DNA of 64,000 bases, taken from contig JAWWNJ010000046.1 in NCBI GenBank assembly GCA_037176885.1, forward strand, positions 1 through 64,000, given 5' to 3'. The notes under the pieces are model-generated. The model did no database searches. It was not told where the DNA came from and saw nothing but the letters and a program-made list of their open reading frames with translations. Shown here piece after piece: positions 37,875 through 50,900 of this stretch; within the stretch, counting starts at the first letter, position 1, and every line of letters begins with the position of its first letter. The translations under genes and the position numbers were made by a program. The DNA is from Favolaschia claudopus. Taxonomy: Eukaryota > Basidiomycota > Agaricomycetes > Agaricales > Mycenaceae.

Positions 37875-39688
37875 TGTGGTTGAAGTAGTCGAAGGTGAAG
37901 TTTGAACGGATGAAAGTGAAAGCTTAATCAGGGGGGACGACAGAAAGAAAGAAGCGTGGACTGTGATGGAATTTATGGTCTTTATAATGTGTTTTGCCTG
38001 CACGCCACGCAGAAGCAGTCCGGAAAGACATTGGGGATCTGATGGCGTTACGTACAGGTCTCGACCAATTTTCAAAAAGCCCCGATGGTAGGGACGGACC
38101 CCGGACACCAGGGGTGACAGTTACAAAAGCCGCTAAACGTAACCGAACGATCCGCGGCAGGCTGCGGCAACGGGTGCCAAGTCTCTGAAGAGTATTTCGC
38201 CAGATTTCTCATTCATGCGGTTTGCTGACTGGATTGCTGAGGAATATACATAGGATCATGAACACTGGAACACATCCTGTCCTAAACATTTGCAATTGGT
38301 TGGAGTATTGAAGGCGAGACGAGTCTATGATCTTAAAGGCTGAAGCCCACAAGCGATCGGTTGTCCGTTGGCGTTGTTCAGGGTGGCGTTTCATGTATTG
38401 ATCCCAAGGTTCTTCCGGGACCGCTCAATGCGACGTTTCACGCGCGCCGCGCACCTCTCACCCCCAAGTCTGCGGCAGGCACAGATTAGGAACCCAATGG
38501 CATAGTTGTGGGCAGCTCGGAAGACGGCCCTGAAGGTTGGAGCTTGAAGCCGGGTGCATCTCCGTCATAAGTCATTCATTCGACAAACATTGAAACCAAA
38601 CGTCTAGTGTAACCAAAGCCCAACCCACATGGTTGTCCGACTTGCTGTGCCCGAGGTGGAGATGCTCACTGCTCAGTGCTCAGAGTCAGTATCGGTGAAT
38701 ACTCCACTCTCAAACCCGTCATCCGTTTTTCCGTTCTGTGCCTTTGAATCGCTCCAGAACAACTCCAGATAGCAGAAACAAATGAAATTCGGAGTCTGGG
38801 GTGTAGTTTGAGGTCGCAAATCGTCGCGCGAAATCGCGGTCATGAAAAACACGATACTCAACGCCGCACGCGAGGAACCATCATTGCCGGGTGGAAACTT
38901 ACCTGGGACTCGCGTACCTTCGAAGCCTGTTAATTTACCCAATTCTCTTTTTCAGAAAGAAAAGCTAGGAAAAGCTGGCCCCTGATTCTTGCAAAAGCAT
39001 CCGTCAGTGTTCCGAAACTGTTCCCGCATACTGAATCTGTAGCAAACGATCTAGATTTGATGGCTAAGGCGATCATTCGCACGAATCCTGAATACTGCAC
39101 TGGAAGCAACTCCAGCATTAAATTTCAGCTAGTCTCAGGCCAGTGGAAGGAGCAAAGCATTGTTTCAAGAAACCTCAATATTCCGGAAGCCCCGAAGGCG
39201 CGGATCTTCGGGCAGAAATATTCTCAATTGCCCACTGAGTGCCGTAATGTGGCAATCCCAACGCGATATGATGGTTGATATCTGAATCCATTGACGTTTC
39301 GGGATAACCCCGTTCTTCCTTTCCCGTTCCCAGCACAGAGGCTAGCTCGCTCAGAGACCTCCAAAGACGCGACCCTGCAGTGCGAGTAGTCGAAAGATGT
39401 CTCGAATTCAGTATCGGGCTAACTACACCGGAGTGAAACGACCGTGATGGTTGTTGGCGCTGAGAGACACAATGGACTATCCGGGGGAGCGACAACGATA
39501 CGTAACACGTTCATATGGTGAATTGATGACAAACCATTTCAACGATGGAAGGTGCCAATGATGTCGATGATCGGTAAATAAATGTAACGTCGACTTGAGC
39601 GTGTTTCTCTTTCTGTCTCTTTTCTACCCCTTCACATTCGCCTTTGTCTCCCTTCCCCCCTCCAGCGCTCTCTTGCTTTCAATTCGCC
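37875..39688. other. Divergent intergenic region, no gene seen
   Basis: 1.8 kb separates the halogenase (minus) from the prenyltransferase (plus). Short frames lack motifs. The region should contain both promoters; no specific operator was identified. Confidence 0.5.
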
Positions 39689-41225
39689 ATGCCTCTGTTC
39701 CACTCTTCCAACAAAAATTCACTTTTCTCGATGGCGACTCGCTCGCTTCAAAGCGCGCTCCCTACGATACAGGGTTACGCTGACTTGATGCGATTCAGCA
39801 AGGTATTCTCGTCGTTCTCTGTGCTGAGAGGAACGCTCATCCGTCTTCTGAGTAGCCGGCCGCAACTTTTATTATTTTTATGCCGTTTGGTACGCCCGTT
39901 TCGCTTGCGACTCCTGTAGTAGAGGCTGACCCATCCGTCGCAGGCCAAACTGTTGCCTTAGCCTCCTACGCCAATGGCGGTATGCACCCCGCCGACATTC
40001 TCCGGTGGTGTGCGCTATTCTTCCTATGGGCGTTCATCGGGAGAAGTCTTGCATGCACCGTCAACGATGTATGCGATCGGGATATCGATGGGAAAGTTGG
40101 TGCGTTCTAATCCTATCCACATCGGCGTCCATAGACTGAACTCTTTTCTTGGTCACCTCAAGCTCGCACTTTCACGCGGCCTCTTCCCAGCGGCCGCGTT
40201 AGCGTTACCGGCGCCAAGCTTTTTCTCGTCGCTCAAGTTGTCGTTGATGCTATCCTGTACTACCAAGTAAACAACACCGTGTACGGCGCCTCCTTCTCGA
40301 CCAAAAATCCTTGTTCACCGCCCGACTTTCGTTATGCTCTCCCAGATTTTTGCACGGCCTCTTCTGCCTCTTCCTGTACGTCGCTTATTTTTTTCTCCGA
40401 TTCGACATCTGCTGCTGCGCGAGGCAATTCCAATTTCTGACTCCACCGCCGCGCAGGAGCCTCACCTACCCTTTGATGAAACGAATCTCAAACTGGCCAC
40501 AAGCATGGCTTGGTATCGCTGTACGTCTCCTCTTCACGACCGCCACTGTGATTGACTTTGCCTGATTGATTGTTTCCTGGACAGGCAAACTACGGCGTCT
40601 TTCTCGCGTGGGCGGCTCTTCCCAGTGGCCCGGACTTCAGCGTGGCGCTTTGCCTCCTCGTCGGCTTGGCTGCGTGAGTTTTTTTTTTTGATCCTTTGAT
40701 CTTTTTTCTGCCGAACGGGAGCAACTGATGCGGACTGTCTTTGCTTTCCCCAGATGGACGGTGTGCTTCGGTAAGTTCCGCAGTTGAACTTCGCATTCAC
40801 GTGACTTACGATGCCTAGACACCATCTACGCGCTGCAAGACCGCGAAGACGACCTCAAGCTTGGTGTTGGCTCCTCAGCTATCACCGCTTTCAGCTACAT
40901 GACACAGTTCCTCTGGTTCTGTGCGATCGTCTTCGTCGGGTGCCTCACGGCGGTCGGGATTCTCAACCGCCAAGGTCCAATCTACTTTATCGTTTCGGTA
41001 GCTTGCACAGCGTTTGCTGTATTCCGCCATTTATTGGGCCTTGATATGACAAAACGGGAGTCATTTGCAGGTGTGTAAATTCACTTCAGCTCTCTCTCGT
41101 TGTCCGAATCGAATATCTGACCGTTCTTCCCCTTAGACGCTCTCCCTCTAGGCGCCGGCGTGAGCTTCATCGTTATGGCTGGCATCGTCGGCGATTGCTT
41201 GGTATCGCAAAGGCTCATTGCTTGA
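39689..41225 (+). CDS. UbiA-family prenyltransferase
   Basis: Ten exons: 39689-39802, 39856-39889, 39944-40099, 40163-40280, 40346-40375, 40457-40520, 40585-40673, 40754-40770, 40819-41070 and 41137-41225, encoding 320 residues, a normal size. UbiA enzymes are multi-spanning membrane proteins that transfer an isoprenoid diphosphate to an aromatic ring. Both magnesium-diphosphate motifs are intact: N90-D91-VC-D94-RDI-D98, and D208-TIYALQD-RE-D218-D219. TRPLPSGRVSVTGAKLF and YPLMKRISNWPQAWLG are family blocks. I start at 39689 (CGCCATGC); an in-frame ATG at 39731 is the alternative. No mitochondrial targeting sequence stands out, which favours a secondary-metabolism role over ubiquinone synthesis, though COQ2-type activity cannot be excluded from sequence alone. 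It lies between the halogenase and the P450. Confidence 0.92.
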
Positions 41226-42342
41226 GTTTACAGTGGTACAGGATCATTTTTCCTCCCACCAAATCACGTTCGTTAGACAGAATAAAGTACAAGCTCAACT
41301 GAATGTCAATAGATAGTGTATTGCGTCGAGTTTATTTAATTATCGTTTTCATCTTGTGTTAGTACCTCTATTCAATGTATTTCCAACAACAGTTGAAGCC
41401 CTGACCGACCCGGATTTAAATCGTTCCATGGTCGCCTATAACACCAACCGGTCTTCAACCCTAAAATCGGTCTCGATGCAATAATGCATACTTAATGCCT
41501 ATTACTAACTGGTCTGACAGAAGGGCTCAGAAGTCCCTTCCGAGGGCTGGGAAATTGGAAGAGATTCAAGAGAAGCACCATTATAATGACGGTAGAAAGT
41601 GTTCGATGCCTTCCTCATCGCCGTTCATTATCTCGATAATTCCGTCACGCAAATCGTTGTCGGTAGGTATCCTTAGGTATCTCCAGAATCTTGGCTTGCT
41701 TCGAAAGTTGTGCACGCTCGATCTTGGTCGTTTTCTTGGCGGGCGACACAATCAAACTTCTTCAACTGTCCAAAGCTTTGTCCAGAGACTCAGTCACTTT
41801 CACCAAAATAAAAAATGAATTCGGAAAGAAGGCTATGCCGTGAACTGCGATGCTCGGAGGAAACAATCTTTTACGAAAGTTTGAGCTGTTGAACACATGC
41901 GCTTAAACTACCGAACCTCCGTTAATCAGCGTTAACCCAGCTCATTCTTCGCGATATGCTGACTACTCATAAGTATTGCTGCTCCTGGCGTTCGGCGGTG
42001 TTCCGAATTCTAAACTTCAGGTGCATTAGCATTGTTTCAGAGCCCATCCGTGAACATCCCATCGTCGGGCCTCGTCGAGATCTCTGAACAAAATGACAGG
42101 ATTACGGATCAAGCACGCGAGGATTCGAGGAAAGCCAAGCCTTTGAGGCCAAAAGAACTAAATATAGCACGTCGGCACGACTCGGATAGTCAACCGATAT
42201 TATGCACAAAGAATCATGCGTCGCGAGGTTAGTTTATGATTATCCGGGATCAGCTTCCCGAGGCGGACTTCCTGGTACTCACCGATAAATAATCGCCCGC
42301 TGAGCACTCGCGGAGACCAAAAATCCCCTCTCCCCCGTCGAT
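41226..42342. other. Intergenic, no gene recognised
   Basis: A frame of 107 codons at 41495-41818 has no motif. The right part is the upstream region of the P450. Confidence 0.55.
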
Positions 42343-44882
42343 ATGCTCGTCCAATTATCATTCTCGATTTTTGCCATTTTTCTGGCTTTCTGTATCGTCA
42401 AATGCATCTATGCGAAACTCACTTCACCTCTTCGTAACATGGCGGGCCCAAAGCCTCGCGACTGGCTCACTGGAAGCTACGCAGAAGTAAGGAGCGAAAT
42501 TCGCAGTGCGGCGCGTACTTTCCTCCTGATCTTTAACCGGTTCAACAAAATAACGTTCATCGTTTTCTGCAGACTGGTCAAGGCATCGAGGAACAGTGGA
42601 TCGGGCAGTTTGGACCTACCATGAAGATATCTGGCTTTTTCGTTAGTCTGAATCACCGTCCGCCCACTGAATGTTTGTCGAACTGACTCGATCAAGGGAA
42701 CCGCCAGCGTCTACACGATCGACACGAAAGCCGTGCACCACGTTCTATTCAACAATCAAATATATCGCAAAACGACGCCGGCCCGTTACTTCCTCGAACG
42801 GATGACAGGAAACCCAGGTGGGCCACACATTGTGTTCGAGACCGTGCGATTAACGGAAGATCGCGTATGAAGGTCTCACCTCGGCGGAGGGGGATGTACA
42901 CCGAAATCAGGTTTGAATCGCCGGCTATATTGTCAGTATTATTAAGGTCTGATGTTCCATGTTGAATAGCGAAAAATCATGGTAAATTGTGGTTTTTGAA
43001 TATCATCATACAACCTTCATCGAATTACGTCCTCCAGGCGCCTGCCTTCGGATGGCCACAAGTTCGCGATCTGACGCATATATTCATCAGAAAATCGCAG
43101 CAGGTGTGAATATCCTTGAGGATTCTACCTGAACCATCTCATGCCCTCGTTGCAGCTCCGAGATATTTTCACCGCCGAAATCAACCAGAACGGGGGAGTT
43201 GCTAGACTTGATATGAGCGCATGGCTTCACAAGGTTACTCTTGATATTATTGGACTCGCTGGTACGCAGTTGCGATAACAATGTTAACGTCTGCCATTCA
43301 ATCAACTGTTTGTCAGGTTTTAGCCGTGATATCAACGCTACGGGTACCAAACCTGGAGAACCGCAGGACGAGATCTTGACGACATTTGAAAAGCTTCTTG
43401 CAGTTGAACTCGGTCCTCTGGATTTTCTACAGGGAACATATCCGATTCTGCGCAACGTCGTGAGTTCAATCATATTGATGTTAAACTCGATTCCAATATT
43501 GATATAACTCGCACAGAGCACGAGCAACGAACGTATGCGTGCGAGCTCGCGAGCTGAGATGGCTCGCATTGGAATGAAGATTTTAGATGACAGTAAGCGC
43601 GACATCGCAGAGTCTTCAGCATTTGAAACAAATCGCGCGCGAGACCTGTTGAGCTTGCTTGTACGTGCCAATACATCGAAAGAGATTCCCGAACATCAGC
43701 GCATGTCGGACGAAGATGTTTTAGCTCGTGAGTTCACTGCCATTCACTTCGCATCAAAAAACCAAAAAACGTGAATTGATTTGTAGAAATAATTACCTTC
43801 CTGGTTGCTGGCCATGTTACGACTAGGTGAATGACCGTTTCTCTCGATCTGTAAATTTTCCTTGAATCTTCAATTGCTCAGCACAACGGTAACCTGGACG
43901 CTATTCGCCTTGTCACAAAATATGGATGCCCAGAATCGGTTACGCGCAGAACTGCAGTCTCTGGCCACAGATAGCCCCACTATGGATCAGTTGAACGAGC
44001 TCTCATACCTCGACTGCGTCGTCCGAGAGGGACTTCGTGTACACGGACCTGTGCCGCACAACGGTAACTCTTTACCCTTCCTTCGATTGGTAGCTCTGAC
44101 ATGCCTCGAAATTTTGCAGTCCGTGAGGCATTCTGCGACGACGTACTACCTCTCAGAACACCTTGGACGGATGAAACCGGCAACCTCCACCATTCTGTTC
44201 CGTGAGTGTGGCGTTATTTCCGTGCAGGAACTCGACGTCGATCCTCGCTGGTTTCTACTCTGCGCAGCATCGTCAAAGGAACAGAAGTCTTCATTCCCAT
44301 GTCGATGATTAACCTAGATCCGAGCATCTGGGGACCTGACGCGAAGGAGTTCAGGTAAGTAAAAGTTCCGACGCTCCGTTGCCTGTGTCTTTTCTGGACT
44401 GCGGAGTTGAATCACCGTCGGCCATCTTCCCTTACTCTTCGGCTTGTTGTTCATCTTCCGTCCTTCCTTGCGACTGTAGATTTTCTTCAACTCGGTTTCG
44501 GTGCTGATCGGATACCCACTCACCCACCCACAGACCCGAACGATGGGAAAAACCGATTGAAAACGACATACCGGGTGTTTGGGGACAAGTCATCTCCTTC
44601 ATCGGTGGGCCACGGGGATGCATCGGTTATAGGTTTTCTCTCGTTGAGTGAGTGAATAATCGGATTCCGTTCCGTCTTTTGCTCTTAGCACCGACTGACG
44701 GATCTGAAAGGATCAAATCCCTACTATTCACCCTCATCCGAAATTTTGAGTTCCAGCTCGCAGTTCCGGCGGAGGATGTCGGGAAGAAGATCGTACGCGT
44801 CACGGCGGGGCCGACGTTATTCAGTAGGCCTGAGGCGGGGGTGCAGCTTCCGATGTTAGTGCGACCGGTGACACAAGCGTGA
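42343..44882 (+). CDS. Cytochrome P450 monooxygenase
   Basis: Fifteen exons: 42343-42486, 42573-42641, 42697-42817, 42873-42910, 42970-42981, 43038-43103, 43156-43261, 43317-43459, 43517-43727, 43787-43826, 43882-44063, 44120-44201, 44268-44354, 44534-44647 and 44711-44882, giving 528 residues. The N-terminal hydrophobic segment ([19 protein letters not shown]) anchors it in the endoplasmic reticulum. The K-helix motif is E366-GL-R369, the PERF region is RPERW, and the heme loop is [10 protein letters not shown] with ligand Cys463. The I-helix reads AGHVTTS: the usual acidic residue before the Thr-Thr is valine (V314). Exon 5 is only 12 nt (CGA AAA ATC ATG), and the intron before exon 14 is unusually long at 179 bp. 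It is co-oriented with, and 1.1 kb from, the UbiA gene, so it may oxidise the prenylated product. The CYP family is not assigned. Confidence 0.93.
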
Positions 44883-45892
44883 AGGTTGTGGCATTAGAAT
44901 TCTTATTGCATACTCAAATTGAGAGGTTCATATCTGGAGCACGTAATTAGTACTAGAGAATCAATAGACAAAAAAAGACACAGTCTACGGCGTCTTGAAA
45001 GTTGGAGAGGGCAGGTGAGGTCCTCTGATATCCGAATTCGCCGCGTTTTGGGTTCCGCGAAAGCTTTCAGTGTGGCCACCGGCGACTCTTCAACCCACGT
45101 CACATCTGTTGGTAGGACTGAGGGCAGGGGTCCTGAGCCGGAATGGACAGCATTCTGGGATTCAAAGCCGACGCGATTGGCGCTGGCTCCTGAGGAGTCG
45201 GACCTCGGTTGGGTGGGAGTCGGAACAGAATGCGTGGCATGACGTAACACCTCGGATAGTCACGCCATCAACAGTGATGCAAGATTCTATTCTCACGCGT
45301 ATGCATAATGGTTCACATTTTGGTTAGGGTTAGGCCTGGTTAGGATAATATTTTGATGACTCCAATGCTCGTTCTTCTAGCGCAACGTGGTCGACGTTGA
45401 CCGCTCCTACGATCGTCGACTGATCGCTTCACAACTTGAAGGGTCCAGCAAGGGTCCAGGGTTTGTGAAATTTTGACCAAAATTTGACCAAAATTCAAAT
45501 GGCAAAGTCGCGCTTTGTGCCACTCTTTGGAGTACACAGATAGATACAATTACATTTAAGAGAATCACGCCTTCTCACCTTGCTTCATCCTCGACTGTGA
45601 AAGCGGCCGGTTCTCGAGACAAATTGGTACACAAAAAGTTATATGCACTTTGATTAACATACCGTCCGACGTTGTCCTGAGTCCCACCCAGAACTGTGCG
45701 GGCGCTTCCCAATACATACTACTCCTGGGCGAACTCATCGCCTAACGTATTGCAATTGGGATCATATATCGTATTTGGTGCACACACGACTGAAATCATT
45801 TGCCTCATTCACTATCAGAAACCTGTATTAAATGCGGAATAAGGAACTAAAACCACTATCACGCCGAATATAAACTCCACATACCAATCGAA
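44883..45892. other. Convergent intergenic region
   Basis: No gene is recognised. At about 45324-45334, GGTTAGGGTTAGG contains two telomere-type repeats. At about 45440-45500 there are short direct repeats (AGGGTCCAGCAAGGGTCCAGG and TTTGACCAAAATTTGACC). A frame at 44919-45242 has no motif. Confidence 0.5.
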
Positions 45893-47481
45893 TCAAAGCG
45901 GATCCCGAGGGTGTTCCTCCTCTCGGGCGGCCACGAATTCTGGAACTTCGCTTTCGACCTGCTTCCAAAGTCGGTGCCGTTCGATCGCAACCTCATTCGC
46001 TGCGATCTCGTCCGGGTCGTCGTTGTCTTCGTACTCACGATCGGTGGTGATGGACTCCAGCTTGGGAAACAAGCCTGAAAGATAACGAGCAACAGATGGT
46101 GCGTGTAAAATTCTGGAACATCCAACATCGAGGTGCTCCAAAGAGTGTGGTCCGATTCGTGTCGGTTCAGCTGGTGGTACTTGGCTTGCGTCAACATCGA
46201 GACGCAAGAAATGGAGCATGGGACAGTGTCGAACGAGCAAGCGAAAAGCATGCAGTGTGATGGGAGGGTCCACGAGTATGTCCAAGGTGCAAACCATCAG
46301 GTTCAGTTTTTGCAGAAAAGGCCAGGACGTAGCGAGGTTGCCAATCGTTTGGTCGTCGAATTCGAACGACGCGGCGGAGATGGCTAGTTCACGGAGTTGC
46401 TCGAAACTGGCGAGAATTCGCAACGATTTGCGTGCCATAACCTCGGCCGAATGCACTATGCGAAGTACTCGAAGAGAATCATGCGCGCAAGCCAACTTCA
46501 GCGCGTGATAAAAACGTGCAACGTCTGCGTCACTTGAAGTTGACGCGAAGTTCAGTCGAAGCGAGGCCAAGGGGGTGTTTGCACAGAACGCTAGAAATGC
46601 GATCGCGCTTTGGATTTCCGCATGTGAGATGCGGAGTTCGACCAAATTTGGAAACAGGGGGTACGACGGGACTGGAAGCGAAGATAATCCGTGAGGGAGG
46701 GTCCCCAGCTGTAACGTTTTGAGCGTAGAAAGTTGACCAAGATGGGCTATGTCGGCTGCGTCTGGCATGTCAATGGTCAAGGACACCAGACGACGCAACG
46801 TGTGCAACAAATTTGAAAGCGAGGGCTTGGGATCATTCGATTCCGAATTCGCGAGGTGGATTGTAACTGTTTTCAGACCGGGGCAGAGATCGCCAAGGAC
46901 AGAAATGATAGACAGTGATTCAGTATCTGCCTGACAGAGAAGGGAAAATTCTTCCAGGCCGGCAGGCAAGAGCGGTCGAATCAGGGCAGGATTTATAGTG
47001 ACGAAAGTGCACCCAAGATATCGAAGATTGGGGAATACCAAGCCCCGCGGCGAGCAGAAGCTGAGAACCGGCAGTACCTTCGATGTCTTTTCGAGTGTGG
47101 AGAAACCAAGATAAAAAGATTTCACTCTGGGGGCGTATACAGCGACCCTGTCCCAGTCGTTGAATGCTATGGGTCGCAAGATTTCCTAGCCGGAAAATGT
47201 CAGAGTTGGTCGACGTCGACGGCGAGATAATCGCAAAAGGGAGCGACACGTACCCACTGGAGCTTCCGGCCTTCGGTGGGACGCAGGGCAACCAAATCTG
47301 CAGGAAATAATCCCAAAATTGGATCCAATGAGCCTGGTGCCTTCCACAGCAGATCGAGAGCACCAGGACTAAAAGTCCTACAGGTTCTGGCCAGGCGAGC
47401 CAGGGTGGCGCGCCCCTTGCGGCCGTCAAACTCTCTGAAGATCATCTCCAAGACCTCGACAATGTGGAGGCATCGATGCAT
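45893..47481 (-). CDS. F-box/leucine-rich protein A
   Basis: Two exons on the minus strand: 47254-47481 and 45893-47185, encoding 506 residues. The start MHRCLHIVEVLEMIFREFD matches the paralogue at 58987-60637. Residues 1-45 form an F-box-like helix pair (LHIVEVLEMIF...LARLARTCRTF). After the phase-0 intron, EILRPIAFNDWDR begins a long leucine-rich region with irregular repeats such as LGQLSTLKTLQLGTLP and FEQLRELAIS. The C-terminus is acidic and charged (YEDNDDPDEI...EVPEFVAAREEEHPRDPL). The likely role is a substrate receptor of an SCF ubiquitin ligase; the target is unknown. Agaricomycetes carry large expanded families of such genes. A TGTGACTTGTCAC motif lies about 25 nt upstream of the start. 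Confidence 0.82.
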
Positions 47482-47959
47482 TTGGAAGAGCGAGAAGAGC
47501 AGAATGTGACTTGTCACGGACAAAGTCACGAGCAAAAACCCAGGAAAACCGACATTTTATTTATGTATCATAAAAACAGGCAAGTGAGAGCTGGATAACA
47601 TATTGCGGGTATTCCTACGACCGAAAAAGAGAGGACGAGATATAAAAATCACAGTGTAATATCGCCAGACAAAGAAACTAATGAGTGTATGTATCGATGG
47701 ATCATGGCGCAGCGCACGCAAATCTGCCATATGGAAAATGCAAGAGAAAAAAAGCAGCAGTATCCGGACTCGATGGGGTATACGATGCCGTGCTGGAGAA
47801 TAAGTAAGTGGATGGGACTCTAAATGGGATGGTGGATAGGGAAGCATATGATGGCGAGGATAGGAAGGAAATATGGAAGATGCGCTGATCGGCGACTTTT
47901 AAAGCTTATTGATGCGGCGCTGGCATGATTTTGACTGGACAGTGGGGGGTCAGTGGGTC
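47482..47959. other. Short intergenic region
   Basis: It contains the upstream region of F-box/LRR protein A and the 3' region of the Msb1-like gene, both on the minus strand. No gene is seen. It includes AATGTGACTTGTCACGG (imperfect palindrome, core 47506-47517). Confidence 0.6.
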
Positions 47960-50900
47960 CTAGACCTCTTCTTCCTCCTCCTCGAGGACGTTGTGCAGAG
48001 GAGCACCATGGATGTACCGCCCGGGACTTGCACGACCGCTCTCCACTGCAATTGGGGGCGGAGGGTCAAGCATTGGTGGCGCCAGCGCACCCGCAGGTAA
48101 TGGAGCAGGTGCTGATGGGGAGACCGGCGCAGGCGACTTGGGGAGCCCGACAGCTGCTGGCATAGGTGGAGTCTTGGGAAGCGGTGGCTTGGCTGGCGGA
48201 CTGGGTGTATGCGCAGGCGGAGCCTCACGAGACGCTGTGCGTACAGGAAGTTTCGACGGCGGTACGGGTCCAGCAGGCTTGGCGGGAGGAGTACCGCGCT
48301 CGCGCTCGCGGAACATATCGATGAGTGCGGACGTCTTGCTAGCGGATCCGGCGGACGTGGGCTTGGGGGCAGCGACGACGTTCCCGTTGTTAGCATGGCC
48401 GTTGCTAGCGGGAGAGACTTCAGCGGGGGAGACAGGAGAGACTGGCGTAGCGCGGGTGGGTGTGGGCAGCGGACGGATGGGGGTCTCAGGGTTTCGAGGA
48501 GTGAGATCGAGGTTACGAGGGACAGTGACCTCGACCTCCTGCTCTTCGTCGCTATCGGTCCCACTGAGAAGGCTACGAGGATCGTCATCTTGCGTCGCAA
48601 TGGAAGGAGGCCTTCGCTCGGGATGCAGATCGAAGTATCCCAGCCTCCGCTGCTGACGTGCTTCATGACGCTCCGAGAGAACGGCATTGCCCTGCGTGCC
48701 CGAGCTTGGCGTCTGTTCTTCCTCGTCGGTAGCTGGCCCATACCCATCGCTAGCCTCGCTCCGATCCGACTGCTCGCTCGTACGTGGAACGCGCTCAATC
48801 TCCACGACATCCGAATCCCGCAACCTCTCATCCTCACGCTCCCTCGCACGCTGCACCCTCCTTCTCTCCATCTCCTCCTCCACCGGATCGGGACTAAACT
48901 CGCGGCTAATCCGATTCCCAATCGTCTCCGCGGCCAAAGCCTGCGCCGCCTCCAGCCCAGCCAAATCGGGGTCATCCTTAATAACGACACCACCCCTGCG
49001 TCTAGCGCTGCCCCTCGGCATCTCCGCATCCTGCGAGCCCATACGTCGACCCGACATGCTCCCCACAAGGATATCCACCCACGCATCACTCGCACTCTCC
49101 CTCCTCTTCTGCCGCGCCGCCTCCAAATCCTTATCCCGCACCGTCTCCTCGTCGTCGCTCTCCCCCGCCAGCCGCGTCTCAAAGTCCACAGGCGCAGACT
49201 CCGCCGGCGCCATCCCCGCACGCACGCGTGCGCCTCCGCCGCCAGGACTAGGTCCGGGGATCATCCCGCCTGGCAGCCGAAAACGAGCACTTTGTCGTCG
49301 CTCCTTCTTATCAAGACTACTGTTCTCCGTGCTCGACCCTTGCGTCTCAGCGCTCCGTGTCCTAACAAGCGGTGCGGGACGAGGCGATGCGACCTCGGGG
49401 CTGACGGGACCCGTACTCCTCCGGTCCTTATCACGACCGAGAGACAGCACCTTCGTCCCACCGCCACCCCGAATCATCGACTCGAAGTCGAGCTCGCGCG
49501 TGCTTCCAGTAACAGCGGGGGTAGCACCAACGACATACGGACGACCATTGAGCGTCGCGGCCTGTTTCCACGTCTTGCCGCCCAACGCAGGCGTCGACCC
49601 AGGCTGGAAGAGGGCAGGCAGCCGACGACGAGACCCCGGCGGTGCAGCGCCCGCCAGTGCAAGCCGATACTCGCGCGGCACAAACTCTTCAAAAAGCACC
49701 ACGGTCGTCCCGTTGTCCTGAGCCGCCCCGCTTCGAGATTTGTACTCCACCTGCAAGGGATGATCAGCACCGTCCTCGAAACATTAACAGAAAGAATAGT
49801 CACCAGAGCCCACGAGCACTCCTTCGCGAGTTCCGCCGTAGGACCTCCAACGCCAGCAGCCCGCTCCATCCACCCACCACCCCACAGCAAATCGCAAAAC
49901 ACGTCCAAAAACGACTCCTCGATGACCTCCTCTGGCCCCAGCACCGGCGCCGTGTCCCATCCAAACGCAGGCAGCGCCTTGTGCGCTTTCCGAAGCTTGC
50001 GTGTAAGCTCGGCATTGAGCTCCTTATTGGGTGACGTCGACGACGATAGCGAAAGCGTTAACGGGGCGGAAAATTGCAGCGTCGCACTAAGCGGCTTGTC
50101 GCCTCTCGAAAACCCAGCAGTGGAGAAATCATTCCACGAGAGTGTCTCGCGCTTCGCCATCCGTTCCTGCAACCCAATCCACGTCAATTCCTCATCCCTC
50201 AAAAAAACCAAGAAACCACTCACAGCCCTCGCATTCTCCGTCAAATCAAACTTCAGCTTCGTCTCAATCCCACCTTCCCCCGCACCCACACCCCCAGGCG
50301 ACGACACCCCGACCCCGCTCCCAAACCCCAAACTCTCAAACTCCCCCCACTTCAAATCCGTCAAACTCCGAAACGCCCCCCCTGCATCCTCCCCGCTCCC
50401 CAAACTGCTCGTCGACGGCGCGCTCAGATTATACGTGCTGTGATTACCACCCCCGCTCCCGCCTCCACCGCTGAACCCGTACGTCGTCGGTGCGCTCGAG
50501 GTGCTGGAAGAATACGACGAGGACAAAGACGATGTGGACGGGTGGACGCCGACGCCGAGGTCCATGCGTTTGCGGTAGGATTCGGCGTATCGTGGGGAGC
50601 CGGCGCCGCCGGCGAGGACGTTGCGCCAGGCTTTGGAGGAGGCCCAGTCGTTGGGGCCGGTGCCGGATGATGATGATGAGGCCCAGGTGGAGCCGTTGCG
50701 GACGAGGTCGGTGGAGTAGCTGCGGACGTTGCGACGGACGTGGACGATGCGGGTGGTTTTGGCGCCGCGGCGGGGGCCGGTGGTTTTGGCTGGAAAGATA
50801 TCAGTATCGATGACGAAGATAGGTCGAAAAGATAGGAAAGACGATAGACATGATGACTGCGACGCGCAGCAGTACTCCAAGGAACGTGTTCTCGGCGTAC

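Noticed and set aside
47950..49221. 423-codon Arg-rich minus-strand frame
   Set aside because: Alternative frame of the Msb1-like C-terminal exon; low-complexity, with no motif.
48209..50443. 744-codon plus-strand frame
   Set aside because: It is antisense to the last two exons of the Msb1-like gene and spans their intron. Its Arg/Pro/Ser-rich composition is a by-product of the sense codons.
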